Positions 21,865 through 32,962 of a stretch of 64,000 nt of DNA are shown piece after piece (positions within the stretch are counted from its first letter, which is position 1; every line of letters starts with the position of its first letter). The position numbers and the translations under genes are program-made. The DNA comes from Afipia sp. 64-13 (GTDB lineage Bacteria; Pseudomonadota; Alphaproteobacteria; Rhizobiales; Xanthobacteraceae). The stretch spans positions 145,378 through 209,377 of the forward strand of contig MKUJ01000009.1 in the NCBI GenBank assembly GCA_001897755.1. Reading direction: 5' to 3'. The notes under the pieces are model-generated. The model was not told the origin of the DNA and searched no databases. It saw nothing but the letters and a program-made list of their open reading frames with translations.

Positions 21865-22742
21865 CCGATTCGCTCCGCACGCGCGAACAGACCGGTCGGC
21901 TTGAACATCAGCACCAGGATGATGATCAGGAATCCCATCGCATCGCGATAACCCGAGGAGATATAGCCGGCCCCGATTTCCTCGGCGAAAGCGAGGATGA
22001 AGCCGCCGATGGTGGCGCCGCCGATGCTGCCGAGGCCGCCGAGAATGACGATCGCGAACGCCTTGAGCGAGGCCAGATTGCCCATCTGCGGCGAGATCAC
22101 ATAGACCGGCCCGAGCAGCGCGCCCGCCGCAGCTGCGAGACTGGAGCCGAGCGCGAAGGTCGCCATGTAAATGAACTGGATGTTGACGCCCATCAGCGAG
22201 GCGGTGTCACGGTCCTGGAAGGTCGCGCGCATCGCCTTGCCGAGCTTGGTGCGATTGATCAGGAGATACGATCCCGCGATCAGCGCCAGAGCGGCGACAA
22301 ACACGAAGATCCGAAGCCACGACACCGAGATCGGCCCGAGCACCAGCGCGCTTTCGCCGAACGGGGTGTTGACCGACTTGGCGACGCCGCCCCAGACATA
22401 CTGCTCGGTGTTCTGCATGACGATCATCGCGCCGATCATCACCAGCATCGTGGTGTCGATATCGGCGCTGCGGATCGGCCGCAGCAGAATGAATTCGATC
22501 GCGGCGCCCAGCGCGCATCCGAACACGATGGCGATGACGAGCGATACGAAGAAATTCATGCCCAGCAATGCCGAGGCCAGATACACGAAGTAGGCGCCGA
22601 ACGTGTACAGCTCGCCATGCGCGAAATTCACCACGCGCATGATGCCGAAGATCAACGTCAGCCCGATCCCGAGCAGCGCATAGGTGCCGCCGAGGATGAA
22701 CATGTTGACGATATGCTGAAGAAACTGGTCCATTCCGTCCAC
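21861..22742 (-). CDS. livH: Branched-chain amino acid-type ABC transporter permease (LivH)
   Basis: GTYALLGIGLTLIFGIMRVVNFAHGELYTFGAYFVY; start probably 22733. Confidence 0.93.
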   Translation of the reverse strand: MDGMDQFLQHIVNMFILGGTYALLGIGLTLIFGIMRVVNFAHGELYTFGAYFVYLASALLGMNFFVSLVIAIVFGCALGAAIEFILLRPIRSADIDTTMLVMIGAMIVMQNTEQYVWGGVAKSVNTPFGESALVLGPISVSWLRIFVFVAALALIAGSYLLINRTKLGKAMRATFQDRDTASLMGVNIQFIYMATFALGSSLAAAAGALLGPVYVISPQMGNLASLKAFAIVILGGLGSIGGATIGGFILAFAEEIGAGYISSGYRDAMGFLIIILVLMFKPTGLFARAERIG

Positions 22743-22829
22743 GAAGCTTTTTGAGGGGTCTGTCGGGTCGAAGGCCCTTGCCGAAAGCAGGCAGGCGGAC
22801 GCCGACGCGCGGCGTCCGCCTGCAAGCCG

Positions 22830-23987
22830 TCAGAGCTTCGGATGCGTGACCTTGCCGTCGACGATCTTGACGAGATAGACGTTGGGCGTGCTCTGCGCGC
22901 TCTCCTTGCCCGCAGGCCCCACCTTCGCGAACTTCACGGTGCCGTTCAGGCCCTTGACCTCGACATGCCACAGCGCCTCGGTGATGGCGGCGGGCTCGGC
23001 CTTGCCGGCCTTCTCGATGCCGGCAACGATGGTGCGAATGCCGTCATAGCCACGGAAGCTTTCGGTGGTGCCGGCGAAGTTGAAGCCGCGCTTCTTCCAT
23101 TCGCTGATGAAATACTTCGTCGCGTCCGGATTTGGCGTATCTTCCGGCAGCCAGGGCAGGAACGTGGTCAGATGCATCGAGTTGTTGGCGGCGACGCCGG
23201 CCTGCTCAATGAGCTGATCCGGATTCTGCGACGCGCCGGTGGTGATGATCTGCTTCTTGAGGCCGAGCGCGTGCGCCTGCTTCAGCACCAGCGTCAACTG
23301 CTCGACCGCGGTGGTCACGATCAGGGTGTCGGCGTCCGACGCCTTGATCTTGGAGAGCTGCGCGGTCATGTCCTGAGCGGACTGGTCCATGATCTCGACC
23401 AGGCCTACACTGACACCCGAGTCCTTCAGCACCTTGCCGAAGTCGGCGGATGCACCGCGACCCCAGTCGTTGTTGATGACCAGGAAGTCGGCCTTCTTGA
23501 TGCCGAGCTTCGGCAGCATCGGCTTGAACGCCTCAGCCTCGATCGCCGAGGGCGGCGAAATGCGGAAGATGTAGGGATTGCCGCTGGTGGTGATCTTGCC
23601 GGACGATGACGTCTCGACCACCATCGGCACCTTGTATTCCATCAGCTTCGGCATCACCGCGAGGGTGAGGCTGGAGCCCCAGGCGCCCATCATCACCGGC
23701 ACCTTGTCGCCGGTGATCAGCTTCTCGGCCACCGCCGCAGCTTCGGTCGGGTTGCTCTTGTTGTCCTCGATGACAAGCTCGATCTTCTTGCCGAGCACGC
23801 CGCCCTTGGCGTTGATCTCGTCGGCAGCGATCTTCGCGCCGTTGACGACGTAAGTGCCGGAAGCCGCGAACGGTCCGGTCAGCGGCTGGTTGACGCCGAT
23901 CTTGATCGTCTGCGCGGATGCCTGCGTGACAAGACCCGCGGCAAAAGCGAGGGGAAGAATTAATTTGATTGTGCGGTCGATACTCAT
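22830..23987 (-). CDS. Branched-chain amino acid-type ABC transporter substrate-binding protein
   Basis: MSIDRTIKLILPLAFAAGLVTQASAQTIKIGVNQPLTGPFAASGTYVVNGAKIAADEINAKGGVLGKKIELVIEDN; start at 23987 behind a ggaggag RBS. Confidence 0.92.
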   Translation of the reverse strand: MSIDRTIKLILPLAFAAGLVTQASAQTIKIGVNQPLTGPFAASGTYVVNGAKIAADEINAKGGVLGKKIELVIEDNKSNPTEAAAVAEKLITGDKVPVMMGAWGSSLTLAVMPKLMEYKVPMVVETSSSGKITTSGNPYIFRISPPSAIEAEAFKPMLPKLGIKKADFLVINNDWGRGASADFGKVLKDSGVSVGLVEIMDQSAQDMTAQLSKIKASDADTLIVTTAVEQLTLVLKQAHALGLKKQIITTGASQNPDQLIEQAGVAANNSMHLTTFLPWLPEDTPNPDATKYFISEWKKRGFNFAGTTESFRGYDGIRTIVAGIEKAGKAEPAAITEALWHVEVKGLNGTVKFAKVGPAGKESAQSTPNVYLVKIVDGKVTHPKL

Positions 23988-24090
23988 TGAAGCCTCCTCC
24001 AATTTATTCGTTATGCGCTGAGCAAGCACCGTGCCAACTTCTTGCGGTCGGCGTTGACTCGTGGGCAACGGGTCTGACGGTTACTCCAAG

Positions 24091-24110
24091 TCATACTAAC
24101 TTTAGAATGA
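24091..24110. promoter_or_regulatory. Candidate shared operator, transporter operon
   Basis: TCATACTA-ACTT-TAGAATGA (7 of 8 arm pairs), 8+4+8 layout, about 100 bp upstream of the start at 23987. Confidence 0.6.
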
Positions 24111-24123
24111 TAGAATATCATTC
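24105..24123. promoter_or_regulatory. Second, overlapping perfect dyad at the transporter promoter
   Basis: GAATGATA-GAA-TATCATTC, 8-bp perfect arms. Confidence 0.5.
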
Positions 24124-24145
24124 GTAAAGCGAAAAGATGCCGGGC

Positions 24146-25522
24146 TCAGCAATTCGGCACGTTCACTGCCAGCCCGCCGCGTGATGTCTCCTTGTATTTT
24201 GCCTGCATGTCCGCGCCGGTTTCCATCATTGTCTTGATCACCTGATCGAGGGTGACATGGTGCGAGCCATCGCCGCTTTGCGCAAGGGATGTCGCGTTGA
24301 TGGCCTTCACCGCGCCGAACGCATTGCGCTCGATACAGGGAATTTGCACAAGCCCGCCAACGGGATCGCATGTCATCCCGAGATGGTGTTCCATGCCTAT
24401 TTCCGCGGCATTCTCGATCTGCCGGCTGGAGCCGCCGAGCGCGGCGGTCAACCCCGCCGCCGCCATCGAACAGGCCACCCCCACCTCGCCCTGGCAGCCG
24501 ACCTCGGCGCCGGAGATCGATCCGTTCATCTTGAACAGCATGCCGATCGCGGCCGCCGTCAGCAGGAAGGTCCGCAAGCCCTCATGCGAAGCGCCGGGGC
24601 AATGATCGCGATAATAACGCAGCACCGCGGGGATCACCCCGGCGGCGCCATTGGTCGGCGCCGTCACCACGCGGCCGCCGGCCGCATTCTCCTCATTCAC
24701 GGCGATGGCGAACAGGCTGACGAGGTCCATCGCCTCGATCGACCATCCGGTGTTGCGCTGGCGCGCCGCCTCATACCTCGCCTTCAGCGCGCGGGCCCGC
24801 CGCTTCACCTTCAGCCCGCCGGGCAGTTCGCCCTCGGCGTGCAGGCCGCGCTCGATACACTCGAACATCACGTCCACGATGGCGTCGAGCCGCGCCAGCA
24901 CGCTGTCGCGGTTCGCCCGCGCGCTTTCATTGGCGAGCACGAGCTCGGCGATTGACAGGCCGGTGCGATCCGACAGCGCGATCAGTTCCGCCGCGCTGCC
25001 AAAGGGAAACGGCACCGCGACACCGGATGTCTGCGTTGCGGGATCATCGCCTTCCCGATGGATGAAACCGCCGCCCAGCGAGTACCAGGTTTCCTCGCGC
25101 AGCGTGGCGCCCGCGGCGTCCAGCGCGATGAACCGCATGGTATTGGGGTGGGACGGCGGCACGGTGTCGAAATCGAACACGATGTCGCGCGCCGGATCGA
25201 AAGCGATGGTCTCGCCGCCCGGCAACTTCAGCTGGCGGGTTCGCGCGATGGTCGCCACGGCCTCATCCGCCTGATCGGGATCGAGCGTGTCCGGCAATCG
25301 TCCCGACAGGCCGAGAACGATCGCCTTGTCGGTGGCGTGGCCCCGGCCGGTCCAGGCCAGCGAGCCGAGCAGGATGGCGCGCAGATCTTTGATCCGGCCG
25401 CGCGCCTCCTCATCGAGTCCCGCCACGAACGCCGCGGCGGCCTTCATCGGCGCGGTCGTGTGCGACGACGAAGGGCCGATGCCGACTTTGAAAACGTCAA
25501 AAACGCTGATCATCGCCGGCAC
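24146..25522 (-). CDS. sdaA: L-serine ammonia-lyase (iron-sulfur-dependent, single chain)
   Basis: ISVFDVFKVGIGPSSSHTTAPMKAA...APTNGAAGVIPAVLRYY...MNGSISGAEVGCQGEVGVACSMAAAGL...MTCDPVGGLVQIPCIERNA. Confidence 0.96.
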   Translation of the reverse strand: MPAMISVFDVFKVGIGPSSSHTTAPMKAAAAFVAGLDEEARGRIKDLRAILLGSLAWTGRGHATDKAIVLGLSGRLPDTLDPDQADEAVATIARTRQLKLPGGETIAFDPARDIVFDFDTVPPSHPNTMRFIALDAAGATLREETWYSLGGGFIHREGDDPATQTSGVAVPFPFGSAAELIALSDRTGLSIAELVLANESARANRDSVLARLDAIVDVMFECIERGLHAEGELPGGLKVKRRARALKARYEAARQRNTGWSIEAMDLVSLFAIAVNEENAAGGRVVTAPTNGAAGVIPAVLRYYRDHCPGASHEGLRTFLLTAAAIGMLFKMNGSISGAEVGCQGEVGVACSMAAAGLTAALGGSSRQIENAAEIGMEHHLGMTCDPVGGLVQIPCIERNAFGAVKAINATSLAQSGDGSHHVTLDQVIKTMMETGADMQAKYKETSRGGLAVNVPNC

Positions 25523-25538
25523 CGGAATGAATGTGCGG

Positions 25539-26504
25539 TTACTTCTTCTTGTAGGCCCTGAGCTGCGGAATGACTTCCTTCGCGATCAGCTCGACCTGAT
25601 CCATCTGATACTTGTAAGGCACGAAGATGATCTTCTGCACGCCCGCGTCGATATGCGCCTTGAGCTGTTCGACGCACTCGTCCACCGAGCCCATGACGGC
25701 TGCGTCGCGCGAGCAGTCGCTGTTCTCGGGGAAGTCCCATTCCTTGTTCAGCCAGTCGAGCATGTCGGCCTTCACCGCGTCCTTCGACTTGCCGATCATG
25801 ACCGGGAGCTGCGAGCCGTTCAACAGCTTGTCGGGATCCTTGCCGCCTTCCTTGGCGAAGTTGCGGATTTTCGTCCACGATTTCGTGAACGCCTCGGGGG
25901 TGTAGAAATAGGTCAGCCAGCCGTCGCCGACGGTGGCGGCGCGCTGCAGCACCTTGTCGACGTAGCCGCCGATCAGGATCGGAATGCCCGGCTTCTGCAC
26001 CGGCTTCGGATACATCACGGCAGCGGAAATGTTGTGCTGCATGTACTTGCCGTCAACCATGTGCTCCGACCAGAGCCGGTTGAGGATTTCCAGGTTCTCG
26101 TCCATCAGCTTGCCGCGCTTCTCGAACGGAATGCCCATGGCGTCGAATTCGCGCTTGTACCAGCCGGACGCCATGCCCATGACCAGGCGGCCGCCGGAAA
26201 GCTGGTCCATGCTCGAAAGCTGCTTGGCGAGCGCGACCGGGTTGCGCAGCGGCAGCACCAGAATGCCGGTGCCGAGCTTGATCCTGGACGTGCGCGCGGC
26301 GATCGCCGTCAGCGTGGTCAGCGAATCCAGGATCGGGAAGTTCGGATCGACGCCCAGCAGCATGTGGTCCCAGACCCACAACGAATCGTAGCCGAGTTCC
26401 TCGACGCGCACGCCGTAGTCCACCAATCCCTTCGGATCCGGCATGTTCGGATAGGCGACGAAATTGCGCGCGGCGATGCCGAACGTGTTCGAGAGCATTG
26501 TCAT
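25539..26504 (-). CDS. LLM-class (bacterial luciferase-like) F420-dependent-type oxidoreductase
   Basis: DSLWVWDHMLLG...RIKLGTGILVLPLRNPVALAKQLSSMDQLSGGRLVMGMASGWYKREFDAMGIPFEKRGKLMDENLEILNRLW...IPILIGGYVDKVLQRAATVGDGWLTYF. Use of F420 rather than FMN is inferred from the adjacent operon. Confidence 0.88.
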   Translation of the reverse strand: MTMLSNTFGIAARNFVAYPNMPDPKGLVDYGVRVEELGYDSLWVWDHMLLGVDPNFPILDSLTTLTAIAARTSRIKLGTGILVLPLRNPVALAKQLSSMDQLSGGRLVMGMASGWYKREFDAMGIPFEKRGKLMDENLEILNRLWSEHMVDGKYMQHNISAAVMYPKPVQKPGIPILIGGYVDKVLQRAATVGDGWLTYFYTPEAFTKSWTKIRNFAKEGGKDPDKLLNGSQLPVMIGKSKDAVKADMLDWLNKEWDFPENSDCSRDAAVMGSVDECVEQLKAHIDAGVQKIIFVPYKYQMDQVELIAKEVIPQLRAYKKK

Positions 26505-26522
26505 TTTTGTTCTCCCCTAGAA

Positions 26523-27293
26523 TTACGCAATGAAAAGACGATCAGGGTCGAGCATCCTGAGCGTGGTCAGTTCCTGGATGGATGGCGGCTCGGTGACGCT
26601 GACGTCGTCGTCGAACGCAACATCGAAGCCGGTGTTGTCCTGCAGCTCTTCCCGCGTCACGCCGGGATTGAGCGCCAGCACCTTCATCTCGCGGCTCTTG
26701 TCGTCGAACGAGAACACCGCAAGCTCGGTGATGACGCGGAACATGCCGCCTTCCGGCAGCCCGCTCTCGGCGCGACTGTTGCCGCCGCGAATGAAGCCGG
26801 GACTGGTGATGAAATCGACCTTCTCGACGAAGCGCCGCTTCTCGTGCTTCATCGCCACGATCATGTTAGTGAGGCTGGAGATGTCGTTGCCGCCGCCGGT
26901 GCCCGGCAGACGGGTCTTGGGCTTGGCCGGATCGCCGATATAGGACGAATTCAAATTGCCGTAGCGATCGATCTGCGCGCCGCCCATGAAGCCGACATCG
27001 ACATAACCGCGCTGCAACAGCAGCAGCACGTCGGCGCTGCCCAGCACCATGTTGGCGCGCTTGGTGCAGCGCTGGTCGTTGGTGGACGGCGGCAACTTGC
27101 CCGGCTCGACGAAGGCGCCGACCACGCCGCCCTCGAACAGGATGGTGAGGCCGGGACAATGCAGGCGCTGCGCCAGCGTGGCGGCCAGCAGCGGCGTCCC
27201 GATGCCGGCGAACACGATCTGCCCATCCTTGAGCAGGCGTGCGCTCAAGACCGTGATGATCTCGGATGCGGTGTAGGTGGGTGCTTCAGTCAT
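26523..27293 (-). CDS. CoA-transferase family, beta subunit (GctB/IpdB-like)
   Basis: LKDGQIVFAGIGTPLLAATLAQRLHCPGLTILFEGGVVGAF...YVDVGFMGGAQIDRYGNLNSSYIGD...LPGTGGGNDISSL. Preferred start MTEAPTYTAS at 27293. Confidence 0.85.
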   Translation of the reverse strand: MTEAPTYTASEIITVLSARLLKDGQIVFAGIGTPLLAATLAQRLHCPGLTILFEGGVVGAFVEPGKLPPSTNDQRCTKRANMVLGSADVLLLLQRGYVDVGFMGGAQIDRYGNLNSSYIGDPAKPKTRLPGTGGGNDISSLTNMIVAMKHEKRRFVEKVDFITSPGFIRGGNSRAESGLPEGGMFRVITELAVFSFDDKSREMKVLALNPGVTREELQDNTGFDVAFDDDVSVTEPPSIQELTTLRMLDPDRLFIA

Positions 27294-28251
27294 CGAAAAT
27301 GCTCCGGCCACGACGGCTTGCGGTCACGATCTCATCGACGCCGATCATCGACAGGAATTCGTTCCACGACTTCGGCCCGTAGACGTAGTCGTCGAGATAC
27401 TTCTTCATGCCGCCGACCGGGTCGCCGTTGACCTGCGCGACATACTTTTCCATGTGCTGCATCATCGGCTCGTAGACGCCAAAGCACTCGTGCGGCGCGG
27501 AGCCGTAAGGCACTTCGACCACCGCATCGACGCAGAAGAACGGGATCTTGGTGTGGTCGGGCGCGCGGCGGATCTGGTCGTTGGAAACGATCCGCTCGGT
27601 GGTCAGGATCACGCGGTTGGCGGCCATCGCCAGGTCGATGTCCATGAACTGCAAGCCGTCCATCTGCGCGTTGCCATAGGCATCGCAGCGCTGGACATGG
27701 ATCAGCGCGACATCGGGATTGAGCGCCGGCACCAGCAGCAGCTTCTCGCCGGTGAACGGGCAATCGAATTCCTTGGCCTCGGGCCGCTGCGTGGCGACAT
27801 TCGAGCCCAGCATCGAGCGGATCGGAAGAAACGGCACGCCCATGCCGCCGGCACGGTAACGCATGCCCATCGCCATGTGGCTCCATTCGTCGTAGCGGCA
27901 GGCGCCGCTTTCGACGTGATGGCGCATCACCTTGGACAGTCCCCAGAGGATGCCCTGCGCGAACCAGCTCGTCTCGATGTGGTTCGCCGCGCCCGAGCCG
28001 AACAGCAGATCGCCATCGGTCGAGATGATGCAGCGCGAGCAGGACAGGTCCTTCTTGCGGGCACGGATCAACTGCCAGATCATCGCCATCGGCGTGCGCG
28101 ACATGGTCGAGCCGCCGATACCGACCGACATGCCGTCGCTGACGAACGATGCCGCCTGCTCCAGCGTCACCACTTTTTCGCGCAGACTGCGATCGCGGCG
28201 TGCCAGCCGACTGCGCAGTTCCTTGTATGGTTGGACCTTCCCGGGCTCCAC
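27286..28251 (-). CDS. CoA-transferase family, alpha subunit (GctA/IpdA-like)
   Basis: VVTLEQAASFVSDGMSVGIGGSTMSRTPMAMIWQLIRARKKDL...NPDVALIHVQRCDAYGNAQMDGLQFMDIDLAMAANRVILTTERIV. Confidence 0.87.
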   Translation of the reverse strand: MEPGKVQPYKELRSRLARRDRSLREKVVTLEQAASFVSDGMSVGIGGSTMSRTPMAMIWQLIRARKKDLSCSRCIISTDGDLLFGSGAANHIETSWFAQGILWGLSKVMRHHVESGACRYDEWSHMAMGMRYRAGGMGVPFLPIRSMLGSNVATQRPEAKEFDCPFTGEKLLLVPALNPDVALIHVQRCDAYGNAQMDGLQFMDIDLAMAANRVILTTERIVSNDQIRRAPDHTKIPFFCVDAVVEVPYGSAPHECFGVYEPMMQHMEKYVAQVNGDPVGGMKKYLDDYVYGPKSWNEFLSMIGVDEIVTASRRGRSIFDD

Positions 28252-28283
28252 GTTGCTTCCCTCGTTTTTCGTTCGAATTTGCG

Positions 28284-29765
<1,482 letters not shown>

Positions 29766-29786
29766 GCGAGCCCCCTCTCTCTTAAG

Positions 29787-29806
29787 AGATACTATCATTA
29801 GTATCT
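29787..29806. promoter_or_regulatory. Candidate shared operator, PLP/CoA-transferase/LLM/sdaA operon
   Basis: AGATACTA-TCAT-TAGTATCT, perfect 8-bp arms, about 20 bp upstream of the GTG start at 29765. Confidence 0.75.
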
Positions 29807-29849
29807 TAGGATGTCGAGCGGGCGGCGGAGAGTTTTCCCGCGCGATAAA

Positions 29850-32261
29850 CTAGTGGCAGGGCGCCGCCTGGGCCGGCGCCTGCCACGCGCCCGAGGCCGC
29901 GGCGAACGCGCGATCCCGCAGGGCGGCCGCTGCAGTGCCGTAAAGCGTGGTGCGCTGGCGCGGCACGCGGCCGGCGGCATAGATGATCGCCTCCATCGCC
30001 TGCGGCGTCATCTCCTGCCCGTGCGAAGCGCCGGCCGAGCGCGAGATGGTCTCATCCATCAAAGTACCGCCGAGATCGTTGACGCCGGCCGACAGGCAGC
30101 GCCGCACGCCTTCGGCGCCGAGCTTGACCCAGGACGCCTGGATGTTCGGGATGTGCGGATGCAGCACCAGCCGCGCCACCGCATGCATCAGAATCACTTC
30201 GCGGAAGGTCGGCCCGCGCCGCGCGCGCCCCTTGAGATAGATCGGCGCTTCCATGTGCACGAAGGGCAGCGGCACGAATTCGGTGAAGCCGCCGGTCTCG
30301 ATCTGCAGATCGCGGATGCGGATCAGATGCCGCGCCCAGTGCTCGTAGCGCTCGATGTGTCCGAACATGATGGTCGAGGTCGAGCGAAAGCCGAGCCGAT
30401 GCGCGGTGCGCATCACGTCCAGCCATTCGTCGGTGCGGATCTTGTCGTGGCACAGCGTGTCGCGCACCTCGTCGTCGAGAATTTCCGCCGCCGTGCCCGG
30501 CAAGGTGCCGAGCCCGGCCTCCTTGAGCCGCGACAGGAATTCGCCGACCGGCACGCCGAGCGTCTGCGCGCCCTGATGGATTTCGAGCGGCGAGAACGCA
30601 TGCACATGCATCTGCGGCACCGCCGCCTTCACCGCGCGGCAGATCTCCAGATATTTCTCGCCGGTGTAGGACGGATGGATGCCGCCCTGCATGCAGACCT
30701 CGGATCCTCCGCGTGCCCACGCCTCGCTCACCCGCCGCGTGATCTCGTCCATGGCGAGATCGTAGGGCTTGCCGCGCAGGTTCTCGCTCATCTTGCCTTT
30801 CGAGAAGGCGCAGAACTGGCACTTGAACGAACAGATGTTGGTGTAGTTGATGTTGCGGGTGACGACATAGCTCACGGTGTCGCCGTTCATCTGGCGGCGC
30901 AGATCGTCCGCTGCGCGGCAGATCGCGGCGAAATCGTCGCCGCGCGCGCGGAACAACTCCACGATCTCGCTTTCGCCGAGCGCGATACCGCGCTCCACTT
31001 TCGCCAGCGCCGGCGCGATGCGCGAGGACGCCACGACCTGCGGCGCCTTGTCGAGCAGAGCGGCCTCACGCGCCGGCAAAGCCGTCACGCTGCCCGGACA
31101 CCAGTCGTCGATGCGCGGCGCGCCTTCGCCGTCGACCAGATCGTACACCGCCTTGCGCAGACCCTGATCGATCCAGCGCACGGGATATTGCGCGTAGGAC
31201 GGATAGATCGCGAGACGTTCGGTCAGGGTCTTGCCGGCGGCGCGGGTCGCGGCGTCCAGCACGCGCAGATGCGGCCACGGCGCTTCGGGATTGACGTGAT
31301 CGGGCGTCACCGGAGAGACGCCGCCCCAGTCGTTGATGCCGGCGGCGACCAGACGGCCGAGCGCGCCGGGGCTGAGATTGGGCGGCGCCTGAATGTTCAT
31401 CGCCGGTTCGAAGATCAGCCGCGCGACGGCGATAGTCCACAGATGATCGTCAAGGTCGGGCGCGGCGGCATCCGCCATCCGCGTGCCGGGCTTGGGCCGG
31501 AAGTTCTGCACGATCACCTCCTGAAGGTGACCGTAGAGATCGTTGAGATCGCGCAGCGCCAGCAGCGAGTCGATGCGCTCCTCGCGCGTCTCGCCGATGC
31601 CGATCAGAATGCCGGAGGTGAACGGCACCGCATATTCGCCGGCAAGACGAATGGTCTCGATCCGCGCCGCGGGCTGTTTGTCGGGCGAGCCGTGATGCGC
31701 CGCGCCCTTCTGCATCAAGCGCTCGGACACGCTCTCCAGCATGATGCCCTGCGACACCGAGACCCGGCGCAGCGCGGCGATATCCTCGCCGCTCATCAGG
31801 CCGGGATTGATATGCGGCAGCAGTCCGGTACGCCGGAACACTTCGCGCGCGGCTTCGGCGAGATAGGACAGCGTGGTGGGATGGCCGAGCGCCTCAAGCT
31901 CCTCGCGCGCGACGCGGTAGCGCAGTTCGGGCTTGTCGCCGAGCGTAAACAGCGCCTCCTTGCAGCCGGCCGCCTTGCCCGCCTCGGCGATCGCGACCAT
32001 CTCGTCGATCGACAGGAACGCCTTCTCGCCGGCGCGCGGCGGATGGGCGAAGGTGCAGTAGTGGCAGACGTCGCGGCAAAGCTGCGTCAGCGGAATGAAC
32101 ACCTTGCGCGAATAGGAGACCTGATCGCCATGAGCGAGATCGCGCCGCGCGGCGGCGGCCTGCATCAGGGTCGCGAGATCGGCGTCGATCAGCGCCAGCG
32201 CTTCGTGGCGGGTCAGACGGCGGTCCGGCGAGAAATCCGGCAACATCGATGAAGCGGTCAT
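29850..32261 (-). CDS. fbiC: FO synthase, fused CofH-CofG (FbiC); coenzyme F420 biosynthesis
   Basis: 803 aa with two radical-SAM CX3CX2C motifs (CRDVCHYC, CSFKCQFC) and FbiC-like flanks (VSYSRKVFIPLTQLCRDVCHYCTFAHPP; CMQGGIHPSYTGEKYLEICRAVK). Confidence 0.96.
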   Translation of the reverse strand: MTASSMLPDFSPDRRLTRHEALALIDADLATLMQAAAARRDLAHGDQVSYSRKVFIPLTQLCRDVCHYCTFAHPPRAGEKAFLSIDEMVAIAEAGKAAGCKEALFTLGDKPELRYRVAREELEALGHPTTLSYLAEAAREVFRRTGLLPHINPGLMSGEDIAALRRVSVSQGIMLESVSERLMQKGAAHHGSPDKQPAARIETIRLAGEYAVPFTSGILIGIGETREERIDSLLALRDLNDLYGHLQEVIVQNFRPKPGTRMADAAAPDLDDHLWTIAVARLIFEPAMNIQAPPNLSPGALGRLVAAGINDWGGVSPVTPDHVNPEAPWPHLRVLDAATRAAGKTLTERLAIYPSYAQYPVRWIDQGLRKAVYDLVDGEGAPRIDDWCPGSVTALPAREAALLDKAPQVVASSRIAPALAKVERGIALGESEIVELFRARGDDFAAICRAADDLRRQMNGDTVSYVVTRNINYTNICSFKCQFCAFSKGKMSENLRGKPYDLAMDEITRRVSEAWARGGSEVCMQGGIHPSYTGEKYLEICRAVKAAVPQMHVHAFSPLEIHQGAQTLGVPVGEFLSRLKEAGLGTLPGTAAEILDDEVRDTLCHDKIRTDEWLDVMRTAHRLGFRSTSTIMFGHIERYEHWARHLIRIRDLQIETGGFTEFVPLPFVHMEAPIYLKGRARRGPTFREVILMHAVARLVLHPHIPNIQASWVKLGAEGVRRCLSAGVNDLGGTLMDETISRSAGASHGQEMTPQAMEAIIYAAGRVPRQRTTLYGTAAAALRDRAFAAASGAWQAPAQAAPCH

Positions 32262-32962
32262 ATCGCCCCTCCCTGGCTTTGCAGGACGGGCTGTCCCAAT
32301 CGTGCGTTGATATTGAGTTCGTCAAGCAAGGCCGACGTCCGCGATCCGAACCGTCGCGGCGCGGACACCAGATCGTCGGGCCGGTCCACATCGTGGCCGA
32401 GACCCTCGAGATGACACACCGCAGGAGCGATGCCGGCGCGGCGCGCGGCCGCCCGATGCGCGTGAAAGCTGCCATCGCCGAAGCATGGCGCGATCGCGAA
32501 CGGATCGGTCATCGCAAGACAATTGGTGCCGCCATCGCGCAAGGCCGGCACCAGCACCATCGGCTGGCCGACCATTACGCGAAGCACGCTCTGCACGTCC
32601 GCCACTGTGGCGAACGGCACGTCGCCGGGCACGACCATCGCGCCGGCATCACTGTCGCGGGCGACCGCGTGAAGGCCTTCGCGCACCGCGTCGTTGACGC
32701 CGGTCTCGGCGATGTCGGTGACCAGCCGCGCGCCGAACGGCCGCGCCACGCGCGCGACCGACGGATCGCCGCTGACCACGACGATGCCGGCCAGTTCATC
32801 GACGGCGCTGAGCACGCTCATCACGTCATGCAGCATCGCCTGCGCAAGCTGCGCCCGTTCGGCGCGTGTCAGCACCGAGGCGAGCCGCATCTTGGCGCGG
32901 CTGAAACGCTTGGCCGGCACCACGGCCCAGACCTGATCTTCGCTGTCGCGCGGCAAGGTCAT
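32258..32962 (-). CDS. cofC: 2-phospho-L-lactate/PEP/3-PG guanylyltransferase (CofC/FbiD family)
   Basis: WAVVPAKRFSRAKMRLASVLTRAERAQLAQAMLHDVMSVLSAVDELAGIVVVSGD; 4-nt overlap with neighbouring F420 genes. Confidence 0.92.
   Translation of the reverse strand: MTLPRDSEDQVWAVVPAKRFSRAKMRLASVLTRAERAQLAQAMLHDVMSVLSAVDELAGIVVVSGDPSVARVARPFGARLVTDIAETGVNDAVREGLHAVARDSDAGAMVVPGDVPFATVADVQSVLRVMVGQPMVLVPALRDGGTNCLAMTDPFAIAPCFGDGSFHAHRAAARRAGIAPAVCHLEGLGHDVDRPDDLVSAPRRFGSRTSALLDELNINARLGQPVLQSQGGAI

Noticed and set aside
25287-27431. 714-aa plus-strand ORF
   Set aside because: Antisense to sdaA, LLM and CoA-transferase genes; compositional artefact.
29811-32252. 813-aa plus-strand ORF
   Set aside because: Exactly antisense to fbiC, whose motifs are clear.
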